This document shows positions 24,496-33,489 of a stretch of 64,000 bases of DNA, piece after piece (positions within the stretch are counted from its first letter, which is position 1; each line of letters begins with the position of its first letter). This stretch comes from Micromonospora ferruginea. Lineage in GTDB: Bacteria > Actinomycetota > Actinomycetes > Mycobacteriales > Micromonosporaceae. Made by a program: the position numbers and the translations under genes. Below the pieces are notes generated by a model that was given only the letters and a program-made list of their open reading frames with translations, did no database searches and was not told the DNA's origin. The DNA lies in contig NZ_CP059322.2 in the NCBI RefSeq assembly GCF_013694245.2, positions 4,409,001 through 4,473,000 of the forward strand. The letters are read 5' to 3'.

Positions 24496-27279
24496 TCAGC
24501 GACGCGGCGCGGCGTCGAGCTGTTCGAGGTCGGCGCGGATCGCGTCGGCGCCGGCGTCGCCGAGTTCGTCGAGGATGCGCAGGGCGCGGCGCCACGCGGT
24601 CCGGGCGGCGCCGAGGTCGGCGAGCGCCCGGTGGCTGCCGCCGAGTTTGACGTACGTGCCGGCCTCGGCGTACCGGTCGTGGACCTGCGCGAAGAGTTCC
24701 AGGGCGTGCTCGTAGCAGGCGATCGCCCGCCGGTCGTCCCCGAGCTGCTGGTGGGCGTGGCCGAGGCTGTCCCAGGTGTCGGCCTCGCCCTGCACGTCGT
24801 CCACCTCCCGCAGGATCCGCAGCGCCTCGCCGCACGATTCGAGGGCCCGGTGGTGGTCGCCGAGCAACGTCTCCTGCCAACCGATCGCGTTCAGGGTGTA
24901 GCCCCGCCCCGCGCGGTTCCCCGCCGCCCCGAACAGGGTCAGCGCCCGCCGGGAGTGGTCGAGCGCCTGCGGGTACCGCTCCTGTCGCTCGGCGAGCTGA
25001 CCGAGGTTCAGGCAGGTGTGCGCCCGCCCGGCGTCGTCGCCGATGTCGGTGAACAGGTCCAGCGCACGTCCCAGGTGGTCGTCGGCCTCGTCGTACCGGC
25101 GGAGCCGGGAGCAGGCGAGACCGAGACTGCGGTGGGCGTGGCCCTGCCCGGCCCGGTCCCCGATCCGGGACGCGGCGGCGAGCGCGATCTGCTGCGTGCC
25201 CAGCCAGTCCTGCCAGTGCCCCTGCCGGTGCAGGAAGCCGGCCATGGCCCAGGCGAGCCGCCAGGCGTGCCCCTCGAAACCGGACCGCGCCGCGAGCGGC
25301 ACGGCGGCGAGCAGCGCGGGGAGTTCGGCGGTGAGCCACGCCGTGGCGGCCGCCTTGCCGGTGGGGCGTTCCGGCGTCACGCCCGCCCCCGGCGGGGCGA
25401 GGCCGATCTCGCTGAAGTGCGGATGCAGCGCCAGGTCGGCGGCGTGCGTGGCGTGCAGGTAGTGGTCCAGCAGCCGGCGGACGGCGTCCCGGCGGTCGGC
25501 CGCCGGCTCGGTGGTGTCGGCGAGATCGGTGGCGTACGCGCGCAGCAGGTCGTGGAACGCGAAGCGCCCGTGGGTGTGCTCGGTGAAGAGGTTCGCCCGG
25601 GTCAACTCGGCGAGCAGGAGGCCACTCGTCCTCCGGCCCACGCCGGCCAGGCTGGCCACGGCCGGGGCGGAGACGTCCGGGCCGGGATGCAGGCTCAGCA
25701 GGCGGAACAGCCGGGCCGCGGGTTGGCTGAGCGTCCGGCAGGACCAGGAGAGGACGGCCCGGACGTCGGTGAGCTCGTCGCCGCCGTGGAAGGCGTCCAG
25801 GTCGCCCAGCTCGCCGGCGATCGCGGCCAACGAGAAGTGCCTGTTGGTCACGGCTCGGGACGCGACGACGGCCAGGGCGAGCGGCAGCCGCGCGCAGCGG
25901 ACGGCGATGTCGTCGGCCGCGGCGGGTTCGGCGGCGACCTGGCTGGCCCCGAGCCGACGGACCAGCATCTCGCGGGCTTCGCCGGGGCTCAGGAGATCGA
26001 GGTTCACCGGCTGGGCGCTCTCGGTGACGACCAGCGGGACGAGCTGGTCGCGACTGGTGACGACCGCGAGGCAACCGGGCGAGCCGGGCAGCAGCGGGCG
26101 GACCTGTTCGGCGTCGCGCGCGTTGTCCAGCACCACCAGCAGTCGCTTGCCCGCCACCGCCGTGCGGTACAGGCTCACCATGAGATCCGGTTCGCCGGGC
26201 ATCCGGGCCGGCGGGACCCCGAGCGCCTCCAGGAACCCGTGCAGCACTCTCGCCGGTGCGGTCGGGGTGGCCGCCGGGTCGAAGCCGCGCAGGTTGGCGT
26301 AGAGCTGCCCGTCGGGGAAACGCCCGGCCGCGCGGTGCGCCCAGTGCACGACGAGCGCGGTCTTGCCGACGCCCGCGGTGCCGGACACCACCACGGCGCC
26401 GCCGCGCCCGGCGAGCGCGTCGAGGGCGGCGATCTCCGCGTCGCGCCCGGTGAACGTCGGCAGCGCGGGCGGGAGCTGCGCCGCCACCGGCGCCGCCGGC
26501 GCCACCGCCGGGGTGGGTGCCGGCGCGGGTGCGGCGATCGCCGGGTCCTGCCGCAGGACGGCGCACTCCAGGTCCCGCAGCCGCGGGCTCGGGTCCATGC
26601 CGAGGTTCTCGCGGAGGGTGTCGCGCAGCCGGCGGTAGGTGGCGACCGCCTCGCCCTGCCGGCCGTCCCGGTACAGGGCGAGCATGAGCTGCGCGTGCAG
26701 GTGCTCGTCGAAGGGATGCTGCCGGACCAGCCGTTCCAGCCCAGGGACGAGCCGGGCGTGCTCGCCGACGGACAGCCGGGCCTCGACGAGCGCCCGCTCG
26801 GCCTCCAACCGCAGGCGGCCCAGGTATTCCGCCTGCTCCTCGAGCCACCCGACGCCGGAGACGTCGGCCAGCGGCGGCCCACGCCACAGGGTCACCGCGG
26901 CGGTCAGGTGGGCCACCCGCTCGGTCCGGTCCGCCGACCGCCGGGCCAGGTCGAGCAGGTGCTCGGCGACCTGGACGTCCGTCGACCCCGGCCCGGTGTC
27001 GAGCAGGTAGCCCGGCCGGCGCGCCACGATCGACCCGGGATCGCCGAGCACCGCGCGCAGGTAGGACACGTGGCGTTGCAGCGTGGTCGCGGCGGTGGCC
27101 GGTGGCTGCCCGCCCCACGCCACCTCGACGAGCCGGTCCACGCTCACCACCCGGCCCGCGCGCAACGCCAGGGTGGCCAGCACCGCCCTGCGGCGTACGC
27201 CGTTGACCGCCTGCGGGCGGTCGGCGACGACCACCTCCACCGGCCCGAGCAGCCGGATGCGGACGCCCGCGCCATCCAT
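24496..27279 (-). CDS. AfsR-like SARP regulator (winged helix - BTAD - NB-ARC - TPR)
   Basis: 927-residue transcription activator. Residues ~5-95 form an OmpR-type winged helix (RIRLLGPVEVV, TLQRHVSYLRAVLGD, GYLLD). ~100-250 form the bacterial activation domain (WRGPPLADVSG, RLRDTLRENLGMDPSPRL). A Pro/Ala linker leads to an NB-ARC ATPase (~275-590) with Walker A SGTAGVGKT. ~640-915 are tetratricopeptide repeats (AHRSLGLACSRLRRYDEADD and similar). This is the layout of Streptomyces AfsR, which integrates Ser/Thr kinase signals. ATG at 27279 follows GGTGGGA; GTG at 27288 is possible. Two small secreted-protein genes follow, in the place AfsS holds next to AfsR. Confidence 0.9.
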   Translation of the reverse strand: MDGAGVRIRLLGPVEVVVADRPQAVNGVRRRAVLATLALRAGRVVSVDRLVEVAWGGQPPATAATTLQRHVSYLRAVLGDPGSIVARRPGYLLDTGPGSTDVQVAEHLLDLARRSADRTERVAHLTAAVTLWRGPPLADVSGVGWLEEQAEYLGRLRLEAERALVEARLSVGEHARLVPGLERLVRQHPFDEHLHAQLMLALYRDGRQGEAVATYRRLRDTLRENLGMDPSPRLRDLECAVLRQDPAIAAPAPAPTPAVAPAAPVAAQLPPALPTFTGRDAEIAALDALAGRGGAVVVSGTAGVGKTALVVHWAHRAAGRFPDGQLYANLRGFDPAATPTAPARVLHGFLEALGVPPARMPGEPDLMVSLYRTAVAGKRLLVVLDNARDAEQVRPLLPGSPGCLAVVTSRDQLVPLVVTESAQPVNLDLLSPGEAREMLVRRLGASQVAAEPAAADDIAVRCARLPLALAVVASRAVTNRHFSLAAIAGELGDLDAFHGGDELTDVRAVLSWSCRTLSQPAARLFRLLSLHPGPDVSAPAVASLAGVGRRTSGLLLAELTRANLFTEHTHGRFAFHDLLRAYATDLADTTEPAADRRDAVRRLLDHYLHATHAADLALHPHFSEIGLAPPGAGVTPERPTGKAAATAWLTAELPALLAAVPLAARSGFEGHAWRLAWAMAGFLHRQGHWQDWLGTQQIALAAASRIGDRAGQGHAHRSLGLACSRLRRYDEADDHLGRALDLFTDIGDDAGRAHTCLNLGQLAERQERYPQALDHSRRALTLFGAAGNRAGRGYTLNAIGWQETLLGDHHRALESCGEALRILREVDDVQGEADTWDSLGHAHQQLGDDRRAIACYEHALELFAQVHDRYAEAGTYVKLGGSHRALADLGAARTAWRRALRILDELGDAGADAIRADLEQLDAAPRR

Positions 27280-27421
27280 CGATCCCACCGAATCACGCTA
27301 ATTCCCGGACCGGGCGGGCCCGATCCGTTCGTCGCGCACTGGACACCACCCGCGCGGGAAGGTGTGGTCCACGCCGGGTTCGTTCACGGCAGGGCCTTGA
27401 CCCCGGCGCGAGCGGCACCCT

Positions 27422-27446
27422 AACTTCCTGAACATCAGGAAAGTTT
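27422..27446. promoter_or_regulatory. palindrome upstream of the chitinase gene
   Basis: AACTTCCTGA-ACA-TCAGGAAAGTT, a near-perfect inverted repeat ending about 38 nt before the chitinase ATG. It is AT-richer than the surroundings and sits where an operator would overlap the promoter. A regulator of chitin or GlcNAc use is the natural guess, but it does not look like the known DasR site. Confidence 0.5.
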
Positions 27447-27484
27447 GTTCACTGTTTCGCATCGCCAACCGCCCGGGAGGGCAC

Positions 27485-28810
27485 ATGCGCGGAACGTTCC
27501 CCCGCCGGCTCGCCACCGTCGTCACCGCTCTGACCGTCCTCGCCGCCGGCACCCCGGTCGCCGCCGCCCAGGCCGCGCCGTCCGGGGCGGCCCAGCGGGA
27601 CGGCTTCCACCGGGTCGGCTACTTCACCCAGTGGGGCATCTACGGCCGGGCCTTTCCGGTGAAGAAGCTCGACACCTCCGGGGCCGCCGCGAGGCTGACC
27701 CACATCAACTACGCGTTCGGCGACGTCACCGCCGACGGGCTCTGCGCCTCGGGCGACGTCTGGGCGGACTACCAGCGCCCGGTGTCGGCCGAGGAGAGCG
27801 TCGACGGGGTCGCCGACGCGGCCGGCGAATCGCTGAACGGCAACTTCGACCAACTGCGCAAGCTCAAGGCGAAGCACCCCGGCCTGCGGGTGCTCCTCTC
27901 GCTCGGCGGCTGGAGCTGGTCGACGTACTTCTCCGACGCGGCCCGCACGCCGGAGTCCCGGCGGGCCTTCGTCACCTCCTGTGTGGACCGGTTCGTCAAG
28001 GGCGACCTGCCGGTGGTCGGTGAGGTCGGCGGGGCCGGCTCGGCCGCCGGTGTCTTCGACGGCATCGATCTGGACTGGGAGTGGCCCGGCTCGGCGGGTG
28101 AGCCCGGCAACGTCGTCCGCCCGGAGGACAAGCAGAACTTCACCGCGCTGGTCGCCGAGTTCCGCCGCCAGCTCGACGGCTACGGCCGGGTCACCCGCAA
28201 GCACTACGAGCTGACCGCGTTCCTCCCGGCCAACCCGGCCGCGATGGACGCCGGCTTCGAAACCAGGAAGATCTTCAAGGACCTCGACTTCGCCACCGTC
28301 CAGGGCTACGACTTCCACGGCACCTGGGAGCCGGTGACCAACCAGCAGTCGGCGCTGCGCCGGCCGGCCGCCGCTCCGGACAACCCGGACTTCACCGTCG
28401 ATCGGGCCATCGGCGGCTGGCTCGACCGGGGCGCGCCGCGCGGCAAGCTGGTGCTCGGCATCCCGTACTACGGCCAGGGCTGGACCGGCGTGACCGGCGG
28501 CGGCAACGGCCTGTTCCAGCCGGCCACCGGCCCGGCGACGGGCACCTGGGCGCCCGGCAACGAGGACTACAAGGTGCTCAAGAACCTGCCCGCGCAGGGC
28601 TACCGGGTGCACCGCGACCTGCGTTCCGGGCACGCCTGGCTCTTCGACGGCACCACCTTCTGGACCTACGACGACCCGGTCACCGTGCTGCAGAAGACGC
28701 TCTACATCCGCAAGGAGCGCCTCGGCGGGGCGATGGTCTGGTCGCTCGACGGTGACGACGACCGGGCCACCCTGACCCGGACGATCGCCGCCGGCCTCCG
28801 GACCCGCTGA
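27485..28810 (+). CDS. secreted GH18 chitinase
   Basis: 441-residue exported endochitinase-type enzyme. The signal peptide (ends AAAQAAP) is followed directly by the GH18 barrel with no binding module. Motifs in order: RVGYFTQWGIYGR, LTHINYAFGD, VLLSLGGWSWS (substrate motif SxGG), and FDGIDLDWEWPG, where D192, D195, D197 and the acid E199 form the DxxDxDxE signature. YDFHG and AMVWSLDGDD close the barrel. ATG at 27485 is preceded by GGGAGG. The LPMO at 14873-15781 would complement it on chitin. Divergent from the AfsR-like gene, with a palindrome in the gap. Confidence 0.93.
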   Translation: MRGTFPRRLATVVTALTVLAAGTPVAAAQAAPSGAAQRDGFHRVGYFTQWGIYGRAFPVKKLDTSGAAARLTHINYAFGDVTADGLCASGDVWADYQRPVSAEESVDGVADAAGESLNGNFDQLRKLKAKHPGLRVLLSLGGWSWSTYFSDAARTPESRRAFVTSCVDRFVKGDLPVVGEVGGAGSAAGVFDGIDLDWEWPGSAGEPGNVVRPEDKQNFTALVAEFRRQLDGYGRVTRKHYELTAFLPANPAAMDAGFETRKIFKDLDFATVQGYDFHGTWEPVTNQQSALRRPAAAPDNPDFTVDRAIGGWLDRGAPRGKLVLGIPYYGQGWTGVTGGGNGLFQPATGPATGTWAPGNEDYKVLKNLPAQGYRVHRDLRSGHAWLFDGTTFWTYDDPVTVLQKTLYIRKERLGGAMVWSLDGDDDRATLTRTIAAGLRTR

Positions 28811-28824
28811 CCCACCCGCACCGA

Positions 28825-28864
28825 CGCGCCGCCGCGCTTCCCCGATCCGGGACGCGGCGGCGCG
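28825..28864 (+). terminator. chitinase terminator
   Basis: A perfect 12-bp stem, CGCGCCGCCGCG (28825-28836) with its complement at 28853-28864, starting 15 nt after the chitinase stop. GC-rich with no T-run. Confidence 0.65.
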
Positions 28865-28905
28865 GCCGTCCGGGGGCGCGGGCAGGCCGCAGTCAGGTCA
28901 AGCAA

Positions 28906-28936
28906 AAACGGCACCTCTCGACGAGAGATGCCGTTT
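28906..28936 (-). terminator. terminator of tRNA-Ala
   Basis: AAACGGCA at 28906-28913 pairs with TGCCGTTT at 28929-28936, with a further CTCTC/GAGAG stem inside and a 3-nt loop. On the minus strand it starts 20 nt after the tRNA 3' end and runs into GTTTTTG, a typical intrinsic terminator. Confidence 0.75.
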
Positions 28937-28955
28937 GACCTGCACAAACACAAGG

Positions 28956-29028
28956 TGGAGCCGAGGGGACTCGAACCCCTGACCCCCACACTGCCAGTGT
29001 GGTGCGCTACCAGCTGCGCCACGGCCCC
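28956..29028 (-). tRNA. tRNA-Ala (anticodon GGC)
   Basis: 73-nt cloverleaf. The acceptor stem GGGGCCG/CGGCTCC contains the G3-U70 pair that identifies alanine tRNAs. The anticodon loop is CTGGCAG, so the anticodon is GGC, reading GCC/GCU. The T loop is TTCGAGT. Discriminator A is followed by CC, but the final A of CCA is not encoded (ACCT), so CCA is completed by the nucleotidyltransferase. Confidence 0.96.
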
Positions 29029-29117
29029 TTGCGGTCGTCCCGGTCGCCCGGGCACGGGAAGAACTATACACACGCCGCCAGGCATGGTCATCTCGCGGGG
29101 GGTCCCCCCGAACAGGG

Positions 29118-29708
29118 TCAGTTCAGCGCCACGTCCGGCGGGAAGTGGGCCACCGCCGCCATCATGCCGCCCTGGCGGCGCAGCACCATCGGCCAGAGAT
29201 CGTCGGGCCGGTCGACGAAGGCGTCACCGGGCAGCGCGTCCAGCACGAACCAGGACCCCTCCTCGATCTCCCGCTCCAACTGGCCGGCGCCCCAACCTGA
29301 GTAGCCGGCGAACACGCGGATCCCGCCGACCGCGTCACGCAGCTTCTCCGGGTCGACCGAGAGGTCGATGGTGCCGACCGCGCCGGAGACCCGGTGGAAG
29401 CCCTTCACCGGCGTGACCGGGTGACGCATCCGGGCCAGGCAGATGGCCGAGTCGGGCTGGACCGGGCCGCCCTCGAAGAGCACCGCGGGCTCGCGCGCCA
29501 GGTCGCTCCAGTCGCCGAGGACGTCGGCCACCGGGACCTCGGTGGCCCGGTTCAGCACCACGCCGAGGGCGCCGCCGGGCTCGTGGGCGACCAGCAGCAC
29601 GACCGTACGGTCGAAGTTCGGGTCCTTGAGCACAGGCGTCGCGACCAGCAGTCGTCCGGTCATCGACTCCATGGCTCGGCCACCGATCGCCTGCCCCTCA
29701 CCCTGCAT
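29118..29708 (-). CDS. YqgE/AlgH family protein
   Basis: 196-residue protein of the conserved YqgE/AlgH (DUF179) family. Signature parts are GRLLVATPVLKDPNFDRTVV near the start, GGALGVVLNRATEVPV, LFEGGPVQPDSAI and RVFAGYSGWGAGQLEREI. The role is not established; some members are described as regulators. ATG at 29708 is chosen, with GTG at 29717 and later ATGs also in frame. It lies upstream of tRNA-Ala on the same strand and is divergent from mtnP. Confidence 0.88.
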   Translation of the reverse strand: MQGEGQAIGGRAMESMTGRLLVATPVLKDPNFDRTVVLLVAHEPGGALGVVLNRATEVPVADVLGDWSDLAREPAVLFEGGPVQPDSAICLARMRHPVTPVKGFHRVSGAVGTIDLSVDPEKLRDAVGGIRVFAGYSGWGAGQLEREIEEGSWFVLDALPGDAFVDRPDDLWPMVLRRQGGMMAAVAHFPPDVALN

Positions 29709-29857
29709 GTCCGACACCCGTCAGTCGTGTGCCCGCGCGGGCCCGACGTCGTCGACCGTCCACCCTGTCAACGCCATGTCACGCACCATAGCCTGCGTCC
29801 CGCCCGCTGGCTAAGGTCTGACCGGCGGGTGATCGCAACGGATCGAGGGAGGGTCGG

Positions 29858-30658
29858 ATGGCGGCGGAGGCCGAACTGGCGGTGATCGGCGGGTCGGGTC
29901 TGTACGCCCTGCTCGACGGGGTGGAGCACGTGGTGGACACCCCGTACGGCGCACCGTCGGATCCGGTCACGATCGCCGAGGTGGGCGGGCGGCGGGTGGC
30001 CTTCCTGCCCCGGCACGGACGCGACCACCGGCACCCGCCGCACCGGATCCCCTACCGGGCCAACCTGTGGGCGTTGCGCTCGCTGGGCGTACGCCAGGTG
30101 CTGGCGCCCTGCGCGGTCGGCGGCCTGCGACCGGAGCTGGGTCCGGGCACGTTCGTGGTGCCGGACCAGTTGATCGACCGCACCAGCGGGCGGGCGCAGA
30201 CCTACTACGACCGGGGCGCGGTGCACGTCTCGTTCGCCGATCCGTACTGCCCGGCGGGGCGACGGACGCTGCTGGACGCGGCGGGAGGCCGGGGCGTGCC
30301 GGCGGTGGACGGCGGGACGGTGGTGGTCGTGGAGGGCCCGCGCTTCTCCACCCGGGCGGAGTCGCGCTGGTTCACCTCGATCGGCGGCTCGGTGGTCAAC
30401 ATGACCGGGCACCCGGAGGCGGTGCTCGCCCGCGAGTTGGCCCTCTGCTACACGTCGATCGCGCTGGTCACCGACCTGGACGCGGGCGTCGAGGCGGGCG
30501 AGTCGGTCACCCAGGAGGAGGTGTTCCGGGTGTTCGCGGAGAACACCGACCGGCTGCGCGGGCTGCTGCTGGACGCGGTCGCCGCGCTTCCCACCGAGCG
30601 GGACTGCCCGTGCGGGGACGCGCTGGACGGCATCACGCTCCCGTTCCCGCTGCCCTGA
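29858..30658 (+). CDS. mtnP: S-methyl-5'-thioadenosine phosphorylase family
   Basis: 266-residue purine nucleoside phosphorylase-2 family enzyme, expected to split methylthioadenosine (or methylthioinosine) with phosphate, the first step in methionine salvage. Motifs: AVIGGSGLYALL, the phosphate loop FLPRHGRDHRHPPHRIPYRAN, APCAVGGLRPELGPG, VVVEGPRFSTRAESRWF and the base-site VNMTGHPEAVLARELALCY, then LVTDLDAG. Length matches the family. The rest of the salvage pathway is not in the window. It lies 49 nt before the benzoylformate decarboxylase-like gene on the same strand. Confidence 0.9.
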   Translation: MAAEAELAVIGGSGLYALLDGVEHVVDTPYGAPSDPVTIAEVGGRRVAFLPRHGRDHRHPPHRIPYRANLWALRSLGVRQVLAPCAVGGLRPELGPGTFVVPDQLIDRTSGRAQTYYDRGAVHVSFADPYCPAGRRTLLDAAGGRGVPAVDGGTVVVVEGPRFSTRAESRWFTSIGGSVVNMTGHPEAVLARELALCYTSIALVTDLDAGVEAGESVTQEEVFRVFAENTDRLRGLLLDAVAALPTERDCPCGDALDGITLPFPLP

Positions 30659-30707
30659 GACCACCCGAAGGCCCGAAAAGTCGGCTTCCGCCGGTTAGAT
30701 TCAGGCG

Positions 30708-32303
30708 ATGGCGACGGTACGTGAGGCGACCTACGACCTGCTCCGCGCGCTCGGGCTCACCACCGTCTTCGGCAACCCCGGTTCCACCGAGGAGCCGTTC
30801 CTCGCCGACTTCCCGGCCGACTTCCACTACGTGCACGCCCTCCAGGAGGCGTCCGCGGTCGCCATGGCCGACGGCTACGCGCAGGGCACCGGCCGACCCG
30901 CGCACGTCAACCTGCACACCGCGCCGGGCACCGGCAACGGCATGGGCAACCTGGTCACCGCCTGGCACAACCGGACCCCGCTGATCGTCAGCGCCGGCCA
31001 GCAGACCCGCGAGATGCTGCTCATCGAACCCCGGCTGGCCAGCCCCCGGGCGGTCGAGCTGGCCCAGCCGTACGTCAAGTGGGCCCACGAGCCGGCCCGC
31101 GCGCAGGACATCCCGGCGGCCTTCATGCGGGCGTACGCGTCGGCGGTGCAGCCACCCACCGGACCGGTCTTCCTCTCCCTGCCGATGGACGACTGGGGCC
31201 GGGCCGCCGACCCGCCGCCCCAGGTGCGTACCGTCGCCACCCGGATCGGGCCGGACCCGGACCGGCTGCGCGGCTTCGCCACCGCGCTGGCCGCCGCCCG
31301 CGCGCCGGTGCTGGTGCTCGGCGCGGCGGTGGACCGGGCCGGCGCCTGGCCGGCCGCCGTCGCGCTGGCCGAGCGGCTGGCCGCCCCGGTCTGGGCGGCC
31401 CCGGCCCCGGAGCGCGGTGTCTTCCCGGAACGCCACCCACAGTTCCGGGGCGTGCTGCCGTACGCGATCGGGCCGCTGTCGGACGCGCTGCGCGGGCACG
31501 ATCTCGTGCTGGTGGTCGGCGCCCCGGTGTTCCGCTACTACCCGCACGTGCCGGGCGACTACCTGCCCGGCGACGCCCGGCTGCTGCACGTCACCGACGA
31601 CCCGGACGAGGCGGGCCGGGCCCCGGTCGGCGAGAGCCTGCTCGGCGACCCCGGGCTGACCATGGACGCGCTGCGGGAGCTGCTGCCGCCGGCCGGCCGG
31701 CCGCCGCCGCCCCCGCGCGAGCCGCCGGCGCCACCGGACGAGGCCGACCCGCCCAGTGCGGACGCGCTCTTCGCCGCGCTGGCGGACGCCTGGCCGGCGG
31801 ACGGCGTGCTGGTGCAGGAGTCACCGTCCAACCTGGCGGCGCTGCGCCGCCGGCTCTGGATCGACCGGCCGCGCTCCTACTTCACCATGGCCAGCGGCGG
31901 CCTGGGCTTCGGGCTGCCGGCGGCGGTGGGCCTGGCGCTCGCCGAGCGAGACACCGGACGCGGCCGACCGGTGGTCGTGGTGATCGGCGACGGCTCGTTC
32001 CACTACTCGGTGCAGGCGTTGTGGACCGCGGCGCGGCTGCGCCTGCCGCTCGCCGTCGTGGTCCCGGTGAATCACCAGTACGCGATCCTCAAGGCGTTCG
32101 CCGAGCTGAAGCACACGCCGGGCGTGCCGGGGCTGGACCTGCCCGGGTTGGACGTGGCCGCGGTGGCCCGCGGCTACGGCTGCGCCGCCGTGCCCGTGGT
32201 GTCGCCGGACGGGTTGGGCCCGGCGCTGGCCGAGGCGCTCGCCGCGGACCGGCCCACCGTGCTGCCGGCGCCGATCAGCACCGAGGTGCCCCGGCTGCTG
32301 TGA
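30708..32303 (+). CDS. mdlC: benzoylformate decarboxylase-like ThDP enzyme
   Basis: 531-residue thiamine diphosphate decarboxylase. It numbers like Pseudomonas putida benzoylformate decarboxylase at the N-terminus: S26 in GNPGSTEEP, E47 in ALQEASAV and H70 in VNLHTAPG. The second active-site His (His281 there, in FRYHQ) is Tyr278 here (FRYYPH). The ThDP motif begins VVIGDGSFHYS, and the helix that follows ends in VPVNHQYAI. It would convert a 2-oxo acid to an aldehyde and CO2; the missing His makes the substrate uncertain. It ends 1 nt before the converging lipoprotein stop. Gene symbol is by family resemblance only. Confidence 0.82.
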   Translation: MATVREATYDLLRALGLTTVFGNPGSTEEPFLADFPADFHYVHALQEASAVAMADGYAQGTGRPAHVNLHTAPGTGNGMGNLVTAWHNRTPLIVSAGQQTREMLLIEPRLASPRAVELAQPYVKWAHEPARAQDIPAAFMRAYASAVQPPTGPVFLSLPMDDWGRAADPPPQVRTVATRIGPDPDRLRGFATALAAARAPVLVLGAAVDRAGAWPAAVALAERLAAPVWAAPAPERGVFPERHPQFRGVLPYAIGPLSDALRGHDLVLVVGAPVFRYYPHVPGDYLPGDARLLHVTDDPDEAGRAPVGESLLGDPGLTMDALRELLPPAGRPPPPPREPPAPPDEADPPSADALFAALADAWPADGVLVQESPSNLAALRRRLWIDRPRSYFTMASGGLGFGLPAAVGLALAERDTGRGRPVVVVIGDGSFHYSVQALWTAARLRLPLAVVVPVNHQYAILKAFAELKHTPGVPGLDLPGLDVAAVARGYGCAAVPVVSPDGLGPALAEALAADRPTVLPAPISTEVPRLL

Positions 32304-32304
32304 C

Positions 32305-33261
32305 TCAGCCGGCCCGGACGACGAGCGGCGCCCCGGTGCCGACGTCCAGCACGGTCCGGGCGCCGAGCGGGGCGGCGAGCGTGACGCTCACCGGTTTCAA
32401 GGCGAGCTGCGCGGTGCAGATCCCGGTGGACCGGACCACCGACGCGCCGACGACCACCACATCCGGCCGTTCCAGCAGCAGCGGGGTGGGCGCGCCGTCG
32501 CAGGCCCCCACGCCGACCACGTAGTCGAGCCGGTCGCCCGCCACCGCCCGCAACTCCTGCGCGGCGACCAGACCGTCCGGCAACGGCCCGCCGTCCGCCG
32601 CGCCACCGGGCGCCTCACCGACCGCGCGCGGCGCGACCGCGAGCCGGGCCACCGGCGCGGTCAGCTCGTCCACGGTGAACAGCCAGGCCGGCACGTCGAC
32701 CCGGCCCCGGCTGGTCCACACCGGCGCGCTGCCCAGCCGCGCCGCGGTCACGGTGAGCGGGACGCACGGCGTCGGCGCGGTCGTCGACACCGGGGCGTCC
32801 GGGCCGGGCTCGACGGTGGGACCGGCAGACCGCGGCCGTCCCGGCGCACCCGGACGGCCGTCGCAGGGCGGCGGGTCCCCCTGGTCCAGTTGGGCGTAGG
32901 CGTCGGCGGCGCTTACCAGCGGCACCCGCAGCACGCCGTCGGGGAAGCGGATTGTGCCGTCCGGCGGCACCGCGGCCGGCATGCGGATCTGATCCCGGTA
33001 CCAGCCGGCGACGAAGGCCGCCTTCGTCTCGTCGGTGAAGCCCGCGTCGCCGGTGAGCACGGTGGCGTCCTGGAGCGGGACGTATCCGTCGCGCCACTGC
33101 GGTCCGGGCCGCCAGCGCCCGGCCACCTCCTCGGCCCGCTGGGTGAACACGGGCCGCTGGTCGGGGCCGGCGGGCGACGCCGAGCCGGATCCGGCGCCGG
33201 GCGCGGCGCAACCGGAGAGGACCAGCAGCGGCAGCCCGAGCAGGGCGAGAGATCGGCGCAT
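32305..33261 (-). CDS. lipoprotein of unknown function
   Basis: 318-residue lipoprotein. The lipobox LSGC puts the lipidated Cys at residue 18, followed by a Gly/Ser linker. The rest is exported and soluble: FTQRAEEVAGRWRPGPQWRDG, a variable Pro-rich patch with two Cys at about 125-165, then VTAARLGSAPVWTSRGRVDVPAWLFTV split over a beta-rich C-terminal half ending GARTVLDVGTGAPLVV. No family is recognised. The start is ATG at 33261. It converges on the decarboxylase gene with a 1-nt gap. Confidence 0.75.
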   Translation of the reverse strand: MRRSLALLGLPLLVLSGCAAPGAGSGSASPAGPDQRPVFTQRAEEVAGRWRPGPQWRDGYVPLQDATVLTGDAGFTDETKAAFVAGWYRDQIRMPAAVPPDGTIRFPDGVLRVPLVSAADAYAQLDQGDPPPCDGRPGAPGRPRSAGPTVEPGPDAPVSTTAPTPCVPLTVTAARLGSAPVWTSRGRVDVPAWLFTVDELTAPVARLAVAPRAVGEAPGGAADGGPLPDGLVAAQELRAVAGDRLDYVVGVGACDGAPTPLLLERPDVVVVGASVVRSTGICTAQLALKPVSVTLAAPLGARTVLDVGTGAPLVVRAG

Positions 33262-33489
33262 ACGGATCGGACGGCGCGCGGGCCCGATCGGTTCCCCGCG
33301 GTCCCGTCACGGCCGGGCCGGGAACGCCCGGCGGCCGTCACGCAACGCGATGCCCTGGCGGAACAACCCACTTCTCAGCGGCATACCTCAAGACCCATAA
33401 ATATGACTCCCAGGTATACCGCTCGCAACCGGTGCATCCCGTCCGCCGCGACACGCCCGACGTCACGCCCGCCACCCGGCGAAGGCGCC

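Noticed and set aside
22748..28810. Secondary-metabolite gene cluster suggested by the AfsR-like regulator
   Set aside because: No biosynthetic core gene (PKS, NRPS, terpene, lanthipeptide) is found on either side.
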